A DNA stretch of 9,115 nt, from NCBI GenBank assembly GCA_947424985.1, contig CANDYN010000037.1:1-9115 (forward strand), given 5' to 3'. Made by a program: the position numbers and the translations under genes. Positions 1 through 5,206 of this stretch are shown piece by piece (the first letter of the stretch is position 1; the number at the start of each line of letters is the position of its first letter). The stretch is from Rickettsiales bacterium. Its GTDB lineage: Bacteria > Pseudomonadota > Alphaproteobacteria > Rickettsiales > Deianiraeaceae. The notes under the pieces are model-generated. The model saw nothing but the letters and a program-made list of their open reading frames with translations, was not told the DNA's origin and did not search any database.

Positions 1-537
1 GATGGAGTTGATATAACAAATCTTCCAATGTATGTAAAAGCAAGAATTGGAATTGGATATTTACCCCAGGAGGCTTCTATTTTCCAGGGACTTACGACGG
101 AAGAAAATATTATGGCTGTAATTGAAAATTTTATCGATGAAGAAGAAAAAAGACAGGAAAAGCTTGAAGAATTATTAACTGAATTTAAATTACACCATGT
201 TAGAAAATCTTTATCGGTAGCTCTTTCAGGGGGCGAGAGAAGAAGACTTGAGATTGCAAGATTATTAGCATCTGATCCAAGTTTTGTTTTACTTGACGAG
301 CCTTTTGCCGGAGTTGATCCGGTTTCGGTTTCCGGTGTTATTGCAATAATAAGAGGACTTGCAAAAAAAGGAATTGGCGTTGTAATTACAGATCATAATG
401 CAAGAGAAATCTTAAAATCAGCTGATAAAATCGCAGTAATTTACGATGGACAAGTTCTTATAAGCGGTACAAAAGACGATATTTTAAAGAACCAAACAGT
501 AACAGACGTTTATCTTGGAAAAGATTTTAACATATAA
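1..537 (+). CDS. lptB: LPS export ABC transporter ATP-binding protein LptB (5' end outside window)
   Basis: This is the cytoplasmic ATPase of the LptB2FGC inner-membrane complex, which extracts LPS from the inner membrane and pushes it along the Lpt bridge to the outer membrane. The reading frame is open from base 1, so the N-terminus with Walker A lies upstream of the window and 178 codons remain. Visible ABC elements, in order: Q-loop in GIGYLPQEASIF (about 49-84), signature SGGERRR (about 226-246), Walker B FVLLDEPFAGVDP (about 283-321) and the H-loop in ITDHNARE (about 385-410). GIGYLPQEASIF, LSGGERRRLEIARLLA, DEPFAGVDP and the ending VYLGKDF are diagnostic of LptB rather than of a generic ABC ATPase. 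The first internal ATG (28) is not the start, because conserved sequence continues upstream of it (DGVDITNLP). The TAA stop (535-537) touches the first 16-bp repeat with no gap. No rpoN or hpf follows, as it often does in other proteobacteria. Confidence 0.95.
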   Translation, partial: DGVDITNLPMYVKARIGIGYLPQEASIFQGLTTEENIMAVIENFIDEEEKRQEKLEELLTEFKLHHVRKSLSVALSGGERRRLEIARLLASDPSFVLLDEPFAGVDPVSVSGVIAIIRGLAKKGIGVVITDHNAREILKSADKIAVIYDGQVLISGTKDDILKNQTVTDVYLGKDFNI

Positions 538-553
538 TGTTCCACGTAGAACA
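538..553. repeat. parS-like 16-bp near-palindrome, copy 1
   Basis: The sequence TGTTCCACGTAGAACA begins one base after the lptB stop. The arms TGTTC and GAACA are perfect complements; the only break in the palindrome is the central C/A pair. It differs at one position (G to A at base 11) from TGTTCCACGTGGAACA, a known form of the bacterial ParB-binding site parS. Read as RNA, it gives a 5-bp hairpin followed after three bases by TTGTTTTTT (557-565), so it could also act as the lptB terminator. Similarity to copy 2 continues to about 586. Confidence 0.85.
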
Positions 554-609
554 ATTTTGTTTTTTGGTAAAATATAAAGAAAATATCAGATATCTTACAA
601 ACAATTTAT

Positions 610-627
610 TTGTTTTTTAGTAAACAA
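610..627. promoter_or_regulatory. Inverted repeat upstream of the Bro-N gene (possible operator)
   Basis: TTGTTT (610-615) and AAACAA (622-627) are inverted copies separated by six bases. They lie just upstream of a TATAAA (640-645) that would be a fair -10 element for the gene starting at 670 or 676, although no good -35 stands at the right distance. The placement suits an operator, but a 6-bp A/T-rich inverted repeat can arise by chance in DNA of this composition. Confidence 0.25.
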
Positions 628-669
628 TGTTTTACGAACTATAAAAAGTATGTTGCACAAGTTATTTAA

Positions 670-1536
670 GTGAATATGTCTGATAGTAATTCAAAATTAG
701 CCCTATTTGAGGGTAAGAAAGTAAGAAGCATTATGCACAAAGGTGAATTATACTTCTCGGTGATTGATGTTGTGGAAGTGTTATCAAGTAGCTCTATTCC
801 AAAAAGATACTGGAGTGATTTAAAGGGTAAGCTTGAAAAAGAAGAGGGGTTTAATGAAGTGTACGAAAAAATCGTACGGTTGAAAATGCTTGCAGAAGAC
901 GGTAAAATGCGTGAAACAGATTGTGCCAACACTGAAACCGTCTTTCGTATAATCCAATCCATCCCGTCACCTAAAGCAGAGCCTTTTAAACGTTGGCTTG
1001 CAAAAGTTGGTTATGAACGCATCCAGGAAATTGAAGACCCGGAGCTTGCTCAAGATAGAATGAAATCAATGTATGAACAAAAAGGTTATCCTAAAGATTG
1101 GATTGATAAAAGACTTCGTGGAATGGCAATTCGCCAAAATCTAACAGATGAATGGAAGGAAAGGGGTGTAACACACGAAAAAGACTTTGCAATATTAACC
1201 GCAGAAATATCCAAAGCAACATTTGGAATGACACCGAGTGAATATAAAGCACTTAAAAGTCTAAAGAAGGAAAACCTGCGTGATCACATGACAGACCTTG
1301 AGTTAATATTCACAATGCTTGGTGAGAAAGTTACCACAGAAATTTCCGCCCAAGAAAAACCGAACACTTTTGACAAGAGTAAGAAAATTGCTAAACGAGG
1401 CGGTGTAGTTGCCGGGAATGCAAGGAAGGAGACCGAGAAAGAGCTAAAAAGAAGCGTAATTAGTGCGGATAATTTCAAACATCTTGAGGGAAATGGAAAA
1501 ATAGAAGAGATTGAGAATGGTGAAAAGAAATTATGA
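670..1536 (+). CDS. Bro-N domain / DinD-like antirepressor-type protein
   Basis: The 288-residue protein has a phage-antirepressor-like N-terminus (about residues 8-115: LALFEGKKVRSIMHKGELYFSVIDVVEVL) typical of the Bro-N family, which occurs in phage, virus and mobile-element regulators and is thought to bind DNA. The second half (about 150-265: EWKERGVTHEKDFAILTAEI, LRDHMTDLELIFTMLGEK, then a Lys/Arg-rich GGVVAGNARKETE) resembles the C-terminal part of DNA-damage-inducible protein D (DinD), which in E. coli is LexA-regulated and inhibits RecA. The target here is unknown. The start is either GTG 670 or ATG 676; neither has a Shine-Dalgarno sequence. The gene sits alone between repeat copies 1 and 2 and is cut off from any prophage. 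By eye it is richer in G+C than its neighbours, which fits acquisition by transfer. I saw no LexA-type box upstream. The family call is firm; the function is inferred. Confidence 0.85.
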   Translation: MNMSDSNSKLALFEGKKVRSIMHKGELYFSVIDVVEVLSSSSIPKRYWSDLKGKLEKEEGFNEVYEKIVRLKMLAEDGKMRETDCANTETVFRIIQSIPSPKAEPFKRWLAKVGYERIQEIEDPELAQDRMKSMYEQKGYPKDWIDKRLRGMAIRQNLTDEWKERGVTHEKDFAILTAEISKATFGMTPSEYKALKSLKKENLRDHMTDLELIFTMLGEKVTTEISAQEKPNTFDKSKKIAKRGGVVAGNARKETEKELKRSVISADNFKHLEGNGKIEEIENGEKKL

Positions 1537-1560
1537 ATTTAGAAGTATGATCTTTGTAAT

Positions 1561-1576
1561 TGTTCCACGTAGAACA
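1561..1576. repeat. parS-like 16-bp near-palindrome, copy 2
   Basis: This copy is identical to copy 1 over all 16 bases and lies 24 bases after the Bro-N gene stop. It too is followed by TTGTTTTTT (1580-1588) at exactly the same offset, so 538-565 and 1561-1588 match at 26 of 28 positions. A looser match (AATAT, then AAGAAAAT) runs on to about 1607. The extended unit, about 48 bp long, therefore flanks the Bro-N gene on both sides. Hairpin plus T-run would also serve as a terminator for the Bro-N gene. Confidence 0.85.
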
Positions 1577-1607
1577 TTATTGTTTTTTACAATATCAAGA
1601 AAAATAT

Positions 1608-1635
1608 TTGACATTTATATTACAAAGTGTAAATT
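1608..1635 (+). promoter_or_regulatory. Predicted sigma70-type promoter of the Panacea/toxin operon
   Basis: A consensus -35 TTGACA (1608-1613) is followed after 16 bp by TAAATT (1630-1635, four of six matches to TATAAT). Transcription would begin near 1642 and leave a leader of about 70 nt before the ATG at 1714. That leader carries a 23-nt stretch copied from inside the gene (see the repeat at 1669-1691). Confidence 0.4.
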
Positions 1636-1668
1636 GTGTTGGATAAATTGATTCTTTGTTTATCCGTT

Positions 1669-1691
1669 GATAAGGTTATATTTAATGTAAA
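1669..1691 (+). repeat. 23-nt direct repeat, leader copy
   Basis: These 23 bases, starting GATAAGGTTATA, recur without mismatch at 1984-2006 inside the Panacea coding sequence. The offset is 315 bp, a multiple of three, so both copies read DKVIFNVK in the same frame if the leader is translated from GTG 1636. The flanks do not match. The copy lies in the predicted 5' leader, 12 bases before the Shine-Dalgarno sequence. Confidence 0.9.
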
Positions 1692-1703
1692 GTGTTTATT
1701 ATT

Positions 1704-1707
1704 AGGA
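1704..1707 (+). promoter_or_regulatory. Shine-Dalgarno AGGA that fixes the Panacea start
   Basis: AGGA stands six bases before ATG 1714, whereas the upstream in-frame GTG at 1636 has no ribosome-binding sequence. It is the only convincing Shine-Dalgarno sequence before a gene start in the window. Confidence 0.6.
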
Positions 1708-1713
1708 AATTAT

Positions 1714-2193
1714 ATGAGTAACGATGGATTAAATATTGTTAAATATGAAAATGCAGTATTATATTTTCTGCATTATTGCAATAATAAATATCTTGGGATG
1801 ACAAAATTATATAAATTGCTTTATTATTTAGACTTTATATCATTTAGAGATCATGGAAAATCTGTAACTGGCGATATATATCGTCGATTGCCTTATGGAC
1901 CCGTTGGTATACAAGTTGAGGCAATACTAGAAGAGTTAGGGAGAAAAAATAGCATTGATAGTTCTAAAATTTCTAGTGAATACGATAAGGTTATATTTAA
2001 TGTAAAAGATGGCGTTGATTTAATGGTGTTTACTGAAAAAGAAAGAATGTTATTAAAAAATATTAGTAACCATTTTTTACACTATACAACTGCTAAAATA
2101 GTAAACCAAAGTCATGCAGAAGCTCCTTGGTTGTATACAGATCCATTTCAAAAAATAGATTATAAATTTTCTGCTGATATAGATATTATATAG
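1714..2193 (+). CDS. Panacea-domain (SocA/DUF4065) antitoxin
   Basis: The 159-residue protein consists almost entirely of the Panacea domain, known from the SocA antitoxin/proteolytic adaptor of Caulobacter and from many toxin-antitoxin operons. Diagnostic parts are LGMTKLYKLLYYLDFISFRDHGKSVTGDIYRRLPYGPV near the N-terminus, then EAILEEL and the late segment LLKNISNHFLHYTTAKIVNQSHAEAPW. There is no fused helix-turn-helix, so this is the short form. The expected role is to bind and neutralise the product of the next gene; SocA does so by delivering its toxin to ClpXP, and other Panacea proteins by direct binding. I chose ATG 1714 over the longer GTG 1636 frame because AGGA lies six bases upstream and the domain begins soon after. 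The extra 26 codons of the long form contain a 23-nt stretch duplicated from inside this gene. The next gene starts four bases after the stop. Confidence 0.85.
   Translation: MSNDGLNIVKYENAVLYFLHYCNNKYLGMTKLYKLLYYLDFISFRDHGKSVTGDIYRRLPYGPVGIQVEAILEELGRKNSIDSSKISSEYDKVIFNVKDGVDLMVFTEKERMLLKNISNHFLHYTTAKIVNQSHAEAPWLYTDPFQKIDYKFSADIDII
1984..2006 (+). repeat. 23-nt direct repeat, coding copy
   Basis: This partner of 1669-1691 is identical over 23 bases and codes for DKVIFNVK in the second half of the Panacea protein. As this copy lies within a continuous family-like reading frame, it is probably the original and the leader copy the derivative. Confidence 0.9.
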
Positions 2194-2197
2194 TCGT

Positions 2198-2623
2198 ATG
2201 ATTATCAATAAGACTGCAAAATATGATTTTTATTTTTCAAAACTACCCAGATGCGTTGAACACGATATTCAATCTTTTGAAACAGCATTAGAATCAAATT
2301 TATATAGAATTGAAGAGGCAATTAAAAGCAATATGCATCATAACGCTTGTACCAATAAATCAAAGTGCTTAACACAATTTTGTAAACCTTATTCTATTTG
2401 GAAATTATATATAGCACGAAAAACAGATCCAAATCCAAAGAAAGGATTTAGAGTTTATACTGCATATATTATTGCAGAACAAACTTGGTATTTGCACATA
2501 ATATATCTAAAAAATGAATATGACAAACAAAAATCTAAGATAGAGAAGGATGAACAAGGGTTAACAAAAATTTATCACAATTTAAATCTATGTGAAAAAA
2601 TAAAATTTTCACCGTTTCAATAA
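2198..2623 (+). CDS. Putative toxin of the Panacea toxin-antitoxin pair
   Basis: I do not recognise this 141-residue protein by name. It follows the Panacea antitoxin by four bases, and Panacea genes usually form two-gene operons with a toxin, so that role is inferred from position. The segment at residues 65-112 (YSIWKLYIARK, GFRVYTAYIIAEQTWYLHIIYLKNEYDK) looks like the consecutive beta strands at the core of RelE/ParE-type ribonuclease toxins, with basic residues between them. The N-terminal half looks helical (about 19-47) and is longer than in a minimal RelE. Three cysteines at 51, 57 and 62 (C-x5-C-x4-C) could be a metal site or chance. There is no signal peptide or membrane segment. The ATG at 2198 has no Shine-Dalgarno sequence, so translation is probably coupled to the gene before it. 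Family assignment to RelE is tentative. Confidence 0.6.
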   Translation: MIINKTAKYDFYFSKLPRCVEHDIQSFETALESNLYRIEEAIKSNMHHNACTNKSKCLTQFCKPYSIWKLYIARKTDPNPKKGFRVYTAYIIAEQTWYLHIIYLKNEYDKQKSKIEKDEQGLTKIYHNLNLCEKIKFSPFQ

Positions 2624-2649
2624 AAAATTCAAAGAAACATGAATGTGAA

Positions 2650-2668
2650 CATCAACCCAAATTTGATG
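2650..2668. terminator. Hairpin between convergent genes (weak terminator candidate)
   Basis: CATCAA (2650-2655) pairs with TTGATG (2663-2668) across a 7-nt loop, 26 bases after the toxin stop and 53 bases from the end of the opposing gene. No T-run follows on either strand, so any stop of transcription here would be inefficient or factor-dependent. Confidence 0.25.
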
Positions 2669-2675
2669 CTCAAAT

Positions 2676-2691
2676 TGTTCCACGTAGAACA
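2676..2691. repeat. parS-like 16-bp near-palindrome, copy 3
   Basis: This is the third identical TGTTCCACGTAGAACA, lying 52 bases after the toxin stop and 29 bases from the end of the opposing gene. Unlike copies 1 and 2 it is not followed by a T-run on either strand, so a terminator role cannot explain why the 16 bases are kept. It closes the second cassette. The spacing from copy 2 is 1115 bp, and that between copies 1 and 2 is 1023 bp. Confidence 0.85.
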
Positions 2692-2720
2692 ATTAAAAGT
2701 GTAACGGAAAATAAGTATAA

Positions 2721-3143
2721 CTATATAACCCTTCTAAACAATTCCGGATTCAAGCTGATTATATTCTTGGTAAATTTGTTATAATTACGTTTTGCGAGTC
2801 TTCTTTCTTTACGTTCGTCTTGTCTCCAAGCACAGCCCTTTGCAATAGCTTCTTTTGCTTTTCTTAGGACATAATTAGGATCCATATCGGCATAACTACA
2901 AACGGTTAAAAAATCATCATTTTGTAAACTAAACCACGAAAATGCATCCAGTCTTGCGTTTTGATCTTCAGTTCTTTTTGAAAGAGTATAGCAATCGATC
3001 AAAGCTTGCATAACAACTCCGCGATAGAGAGAAACTTCACCTCTAGCAAACGGAAGGTTGTCGTAGTAACTATTATCATAAAAATCTTCACCCTTAATAT
3101 CAAAAGAGCGATCTTCAAGATCTTCAAAAGTTTTTTCTGTCAT
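2721..3143 (-). CDS. Hypothetical protein, phage-like helical domain and basic tail
   Basis: I cannot name this 140-residue protein. Residues 1-35 are acidic and Asp/Tyr-rich and are probably flexible. Residues 38-102 (YRGVVMQALIDCYTLSKR, then ARLDAFSWFSLQNDDFLTVCSYADMDPNYVLRKAKEAIAKG) resemble, from memory only, short alphaproteobacterial and phage proteins in which a W-x-DF-x-VC-x-A-DP-V pattern forms a small helical, possibly DNA-binding domain. The C-terminal 36 residues are strongly basic (RQDERKERRLAKRNYNKF), which would suit nucleic-acid binding. There is no signal or membrane segment. The ATG at 3143 has no Shine-Dalgarno sequence; a promoter at 3221-3248 suggests independent transcription. 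The gene converges on the toxin operon. It could be a remnant of a phage or a lineage-specific housekeeping gene; the sequence does not decide. Confidence 0.75.
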   Translation of the reverse strand: MTEKTFEDLEDRSFDIKGEDFYDNSYYDNLPFARGEVSLYRGVVMQALIDCYTLSKRTEDQNARLDAFSWFSLQNDDFLTVCSYADMDPNYVLRKAKEAIAKGCAWRQDERKERRLAKRNYNKFTKNIISLNPELFRRVI

Positions 3144-3220
3144 ATGTATTTTAAAATAATAATATCAAACTTAAATAGCTTGATTTATCTTTTGAAGTTT
3201 GGAAGCAAAATAGGGTTATA

Positions 3221-3248
3221 TTTATATAAAAGTAAAATATCTAGACAA
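3221..3248 (-). promoter_or_regulatory. Predicted sigma70-type promoter of the gene at 2721-3143
   Basis: On the minus strand, TTGTCT (3243-3248, four of six) is followed after 16 bp by TATAAA (3221-3226, five of six). The transcript would start near 3214 and have a leader of about 70 nt. Confidence 0.45.
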
Positions 3249-3305
3249 ATCCTACGTTTGTTACTAGATTATGTATAAATATATTATGCAATGATTTCAC
3301 TAAAC

Positions 3306-3818
3306 TCAACGGCTGTGAGAGATATGCGAAGACCTGCCTCTTTTGTTTTGAGCTTCAAATTTAGCTTGATTGATTCCTTTTTCCATCGTTTTCATATTAA
3401 CACCCTTGAGAGACTCAAGCGTTTCTTCTACGATATTTTTCGAAAACTTTCCTTTTACAATTTTTTCTTTTTCAGCTAGTCCAACAATTTTTTCGCTTTT
3501 CTTTTGTACTTTTTTTAGTTTTTCACCATTTCCCAGTATTTCAAGGTTTGGATCAAGTGATTGATTTTCAAGCTCAAGTTCTTCTTGTATAGCTTGTTCA
3601 TCAAACTCTTGCTCTATATCTCTTAGTTTTTTATCACCATCGTCATTCTTTGGTTTTTTTGCTCTGCTATATTTTGAAACATCATCAATTGTATCAAGCA
3701 CTGCATCAACCGTAGCATGCACAACGACTTTATTTAGTAATTTTACTATTAAAATTGATATTAGGGCAAAGATAAAAGATCCCGCTAAATAATACCAAAA
3801 GTCCAAGAAAAAACTCAC
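3306..3818 (-). CDS. Hypothetical membrane-anchored charged protein
   Basis: The 170-residue protein has one clear hydrophobic segment at about residues 8-28 (WYYLAGSFIFALISILIVKLL), followed by a basic lysine. This suggests an uncleaved N-terminal anchor with the remainder probably in the cytoplasm, by the positive-inside rule. Residues 50-170 are highly charged and low in aromatics: acidic around 58-92 (EQEFDEQAIQEELELE), basic around 99-127 (GEKLKKVQKKSEKI), and ending RGRSSHISHSR. Helical or coiled-coil structure is likely in parts. I recognise no family or catalytic motif. The start is GTG 3818 without a Shine-Dalgarno sequence; no ATG lies before the hydrophobic segment. A promoter is predicted at 3842-3870. 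The next gene on the same strand begins 163 bases further on with its own promoter, so the two may be functionally separate. It could be a membrane scaffold or a divergent part of an envelope system. Confidence 0.7.
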   Translation of the reverse strand: MSFFLDFWYYLAGSFIFALISILIVKLLNKVVVHATVDAVLDTIDDVSKYSRAKKPKNDDGDKKLRDIEQEFDEQAIQEELELENQSLDPNLEILGNGEKLKKVQKKSEKIVGLAEKEKIVKGKFSKNIVEETLESLKGVNMKTMEKGINQAKFEAQNKRGRSSHISHSR

Positions 3819-4040
3819 AATATTTTAAACTAACCGATATTATTTAACATCAAATATTTAAGATTGTCAATAAAAAAGTAAAAATACCTTTATATTGGAA
3901 AAATTTGACAAATATAAAAAATATTGACAAAAGTTTGACACTGATTTACTTTATAAAAAACTAGATCCAGTTTATGATTTATGATTATTTTGACAATTTT
4001 GACGTATAAATAAATACTATAATAAATAGATATTATTATT
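3819..4040. other. AT-rich spacer with clustered TTGACA words
   Basis: No gene is visible in these 222 bases. On the plus strand TTGACA occurs at 3905-3910, 3924-3929, 3935-3940 and 3990-3995, with TTGACG at 3999-4004. One more TTGACA lies on the minus strand at 3865-3870. A perfect TATAAT stands at 4018-4023 but no TTGAC word is 16-18 bp before it. A short tandem repeat, TTTATGA twice (3971-3984), is also present. On the minus strand a 5-bp stem, AAACT and AGTTT (3958-3973), runs into a T-run and may weakly end the acyltransferase transcript. Confidence 0.6.
3842..3870 (-). promoter_or_regulatory. Predicted sigma70-type promoter of the gene at 3306-3818
   Basis: On the minus strand, a perfect TTGACA (3865-3870) is followed after 17 bp by TTAAAT (3842-3847, four of six). 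The hexamer ends 23 bases before the GTG start. It lies within the wider TTGACA-rich spacer. Confidence 0.4.
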
Positions 4041-5093
4041 TTATTTATACTTCAATTTAACTTGTTTTTTAACTAAAAATCTTTTCTCAATTAAGTGCCA
4101 AGATAAGAATGATAATATTAGAGTTAAAACTACAACTAGGGTTATTGAATTTAGAGTTCCATACTTATTAACAAATCCAGTTGATATAAGAGTTTGTATT
4201 ATGGGAAAATGATAGATATATACTCCATAAGACAGATCTCCAATTTTTTCTGAAATATGTATTTTTAATGGAAAATATATTGCAAAATAAATTACATAAA
4301 ATCCACAAATAACTGAGTCTAGTAGTTGATGAGCTTTTCCTGCTTGATGAAAATAAAGACACATAAATGCCGTTATACAAAAAGCAACTTTGTTGATTTT
4401 TGTTTTATGAAAGCGTTCTATGTAGTTTTTTGTGTAATATAAAAATCCTCCACACAAAAAGAATGTAACTGTTGCAAAGGGTGAATAACTTGGTCCAAAT
4501 AAAGTTATTTTTATAACTTCTGGAAAATTGCTTAAGATGGTGTTGGAATATCTAATACAAAATAATTTAAACAAAGAAGATACAATGAATGATAAAGTTA
4601 TTCCAAGAATGGGTCTTTTTCTAAAGAAATACAAAACTATTGGAACCATGATGTAAAATATAATTTCAATTTTTAAGCTCCATAAAGAGCCATTAACCCA
4701 TCCTCCTTCTGGATTTCCTTCAAAAACGCCTGGAAGTCTGGGATGTGTAAAATTTACGAAAGAAAGATTTGCAATTGTAAATTTTAAAAGACTTTTTGAA
4801 AAATATTCGTTAAGTGGTAATTTTGTTAAAAATATTCCTAAGATCACACATAATGCTGTTAAAACATAAACAGCCGGTGCTATTCTTTTTGCTCTCTTTG
4901 TGAAGTAATCTTTTAGCGATTTTGATCTTTCATAGCTTGCAAAGATTAAATATCCGCTAATTACAAAAAAACATTCGACTGCTTTACCACCGTTTGGGAT
5001 AAATGAGGTTTTAATTCCAAATATTAGAGCGCTATGAAATATTAAAACATGTAAGGCAAAAACAAGCCTTAAGATATTAAAATTGTTTGTCAT
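4041..5093 (-). CDS. Acyltransferase-3 family membrane protein (OafA/YrhL-like)
   Basis: This integral inner-membrane enzyme of 350 residues, normal for the family, transfers acetyl or another acyl group from a cytoplasmic donor to a sugar of a surface glycan. The N-terminus shows the family signature: R9-x10-H20 (RLVFALHVLIFH), then FFVISGYLIF (about 42-51) and the basic loop YFTKRAKRIAPAVYVL. About ten hydrophobic segments follow, including LKIEIIFYIMVPIVLYFF and SYGVYIYHFPIIQTL; the WSLKIEI motif near residue 138 is also typical. There is no C-terminal SGNH domain. The ATG at 5093 has no Shine-Dalgarno sequence. The gene is divergent from the two glycosyltransferases and next to an ABC glycan exporter, so the acceptor is probably the polysaccharide made here. 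The acyl group cannot be read from the sequence; acetyl is commonest. Confidence 0.92.
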   Translation of the reverse strand: MTNNFNILRLVFALHVLIFHSALIFGIKTSFIPNGGKAVECFFVISGYLIFASYERSKSLKDYFTKRAKRIAPAVYVLTALCVILGIFLTKLPLNEYFSKSLLKFTIANLSFVNFTHPRLPGVFEGNPEGGWVNGSLWSLKIEIIFYIMVPIVLYFFRKRPILGITLSFIVSSLFKLFCIRYSNTILSNFPEVIKITLFGPSYSPFATVTFFLCGGFLYYTKNYIERFHKTKINKVAFCITAFMCLYFHQAGKAHQLLDSVICGFYVIYFAIYFPLKIHISEKIGDLSYGVYIYHFPIIQTLISTGFVNKYGTLNSITLVVVLTLILSFLSWHLIEKRFLVKKQVKLKYK

Positions 5094-5206
5094 GTTAGTT
5101 TAAAATGTAGTTTTTACTAAAATATAAAATATTATTGTCAAATTTATAAAATTGTATTGAATATTAATATTGTTAATTTAGACTAGTAAAAAACTTACTT
5201 GTTTTT
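5094..5206. promoter_or_regulatory. Divergent promoter region between acyltransferase and glycosyltransferases
   Basis: These 113 bases must carry the signals for both the leftward acyltransferase and the rightward glycosyltransferase pair. Minus strand: TTGACA at 5136-5141, with no good -10 at 16-18 bp (nearest TAGTAA, 5114-5119). Plus strand: TTGTCA at 5135-5140 on nearly the same bases, again with a poor -10. No operator-like palindrome stands out beyond A/T-rich noise. Confidence 0.35.

Noticed and set aside
666..1478. Minus-strand frames at 666-962 and 1284-1478
   Set aside because: They lie opposite the well-supported Bro-N/DinD-like gene and code for no recognisable protein.
1636..1713. 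GTG-started 26-codon extension of the Panacea protein
   Set aside because: No ribosome-binding sequence precedes GTG 1636, it overlaps the predicted -10/start-point area, and ATG 1714 has AGGA at the right distance. The extension also contains the duplicated 23 nt, which fits an untranslated leader better.
538..2691. 16-bp repeats as phage or island attachment sites (attL/attR)
   Set aside because: There are three copies, they are near-palindromic, and no integrase lies in or beside the region. A protein-binding site or terminator is simpler, though insertion at the lptB stop is noted as a finding.
538..2691. The repeats as a CRISPR array or as a dif site
   Set aside because: Spacing exceeds 1 kb with genes between, which excludes CRISPR. 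dif sites are about 28 bp with two XerC/D arms around a 6-bp centre and usually occur once per chromosome.
3006..3564. Plus-strand frames at 3006-3278, 3291-3479 and 3370-3564
   Set aside because: They lie opposite or across the minus-strand genes, have low-complexity Phe/Ser/Ile composition, and show no recognisable domain.
4168..4380. Minus-strand 70-codon frame inside the acyltransferase gene
   Set aside because: It is an out-of-frame shadow within a complete acyltransferase-3 coding sequence.
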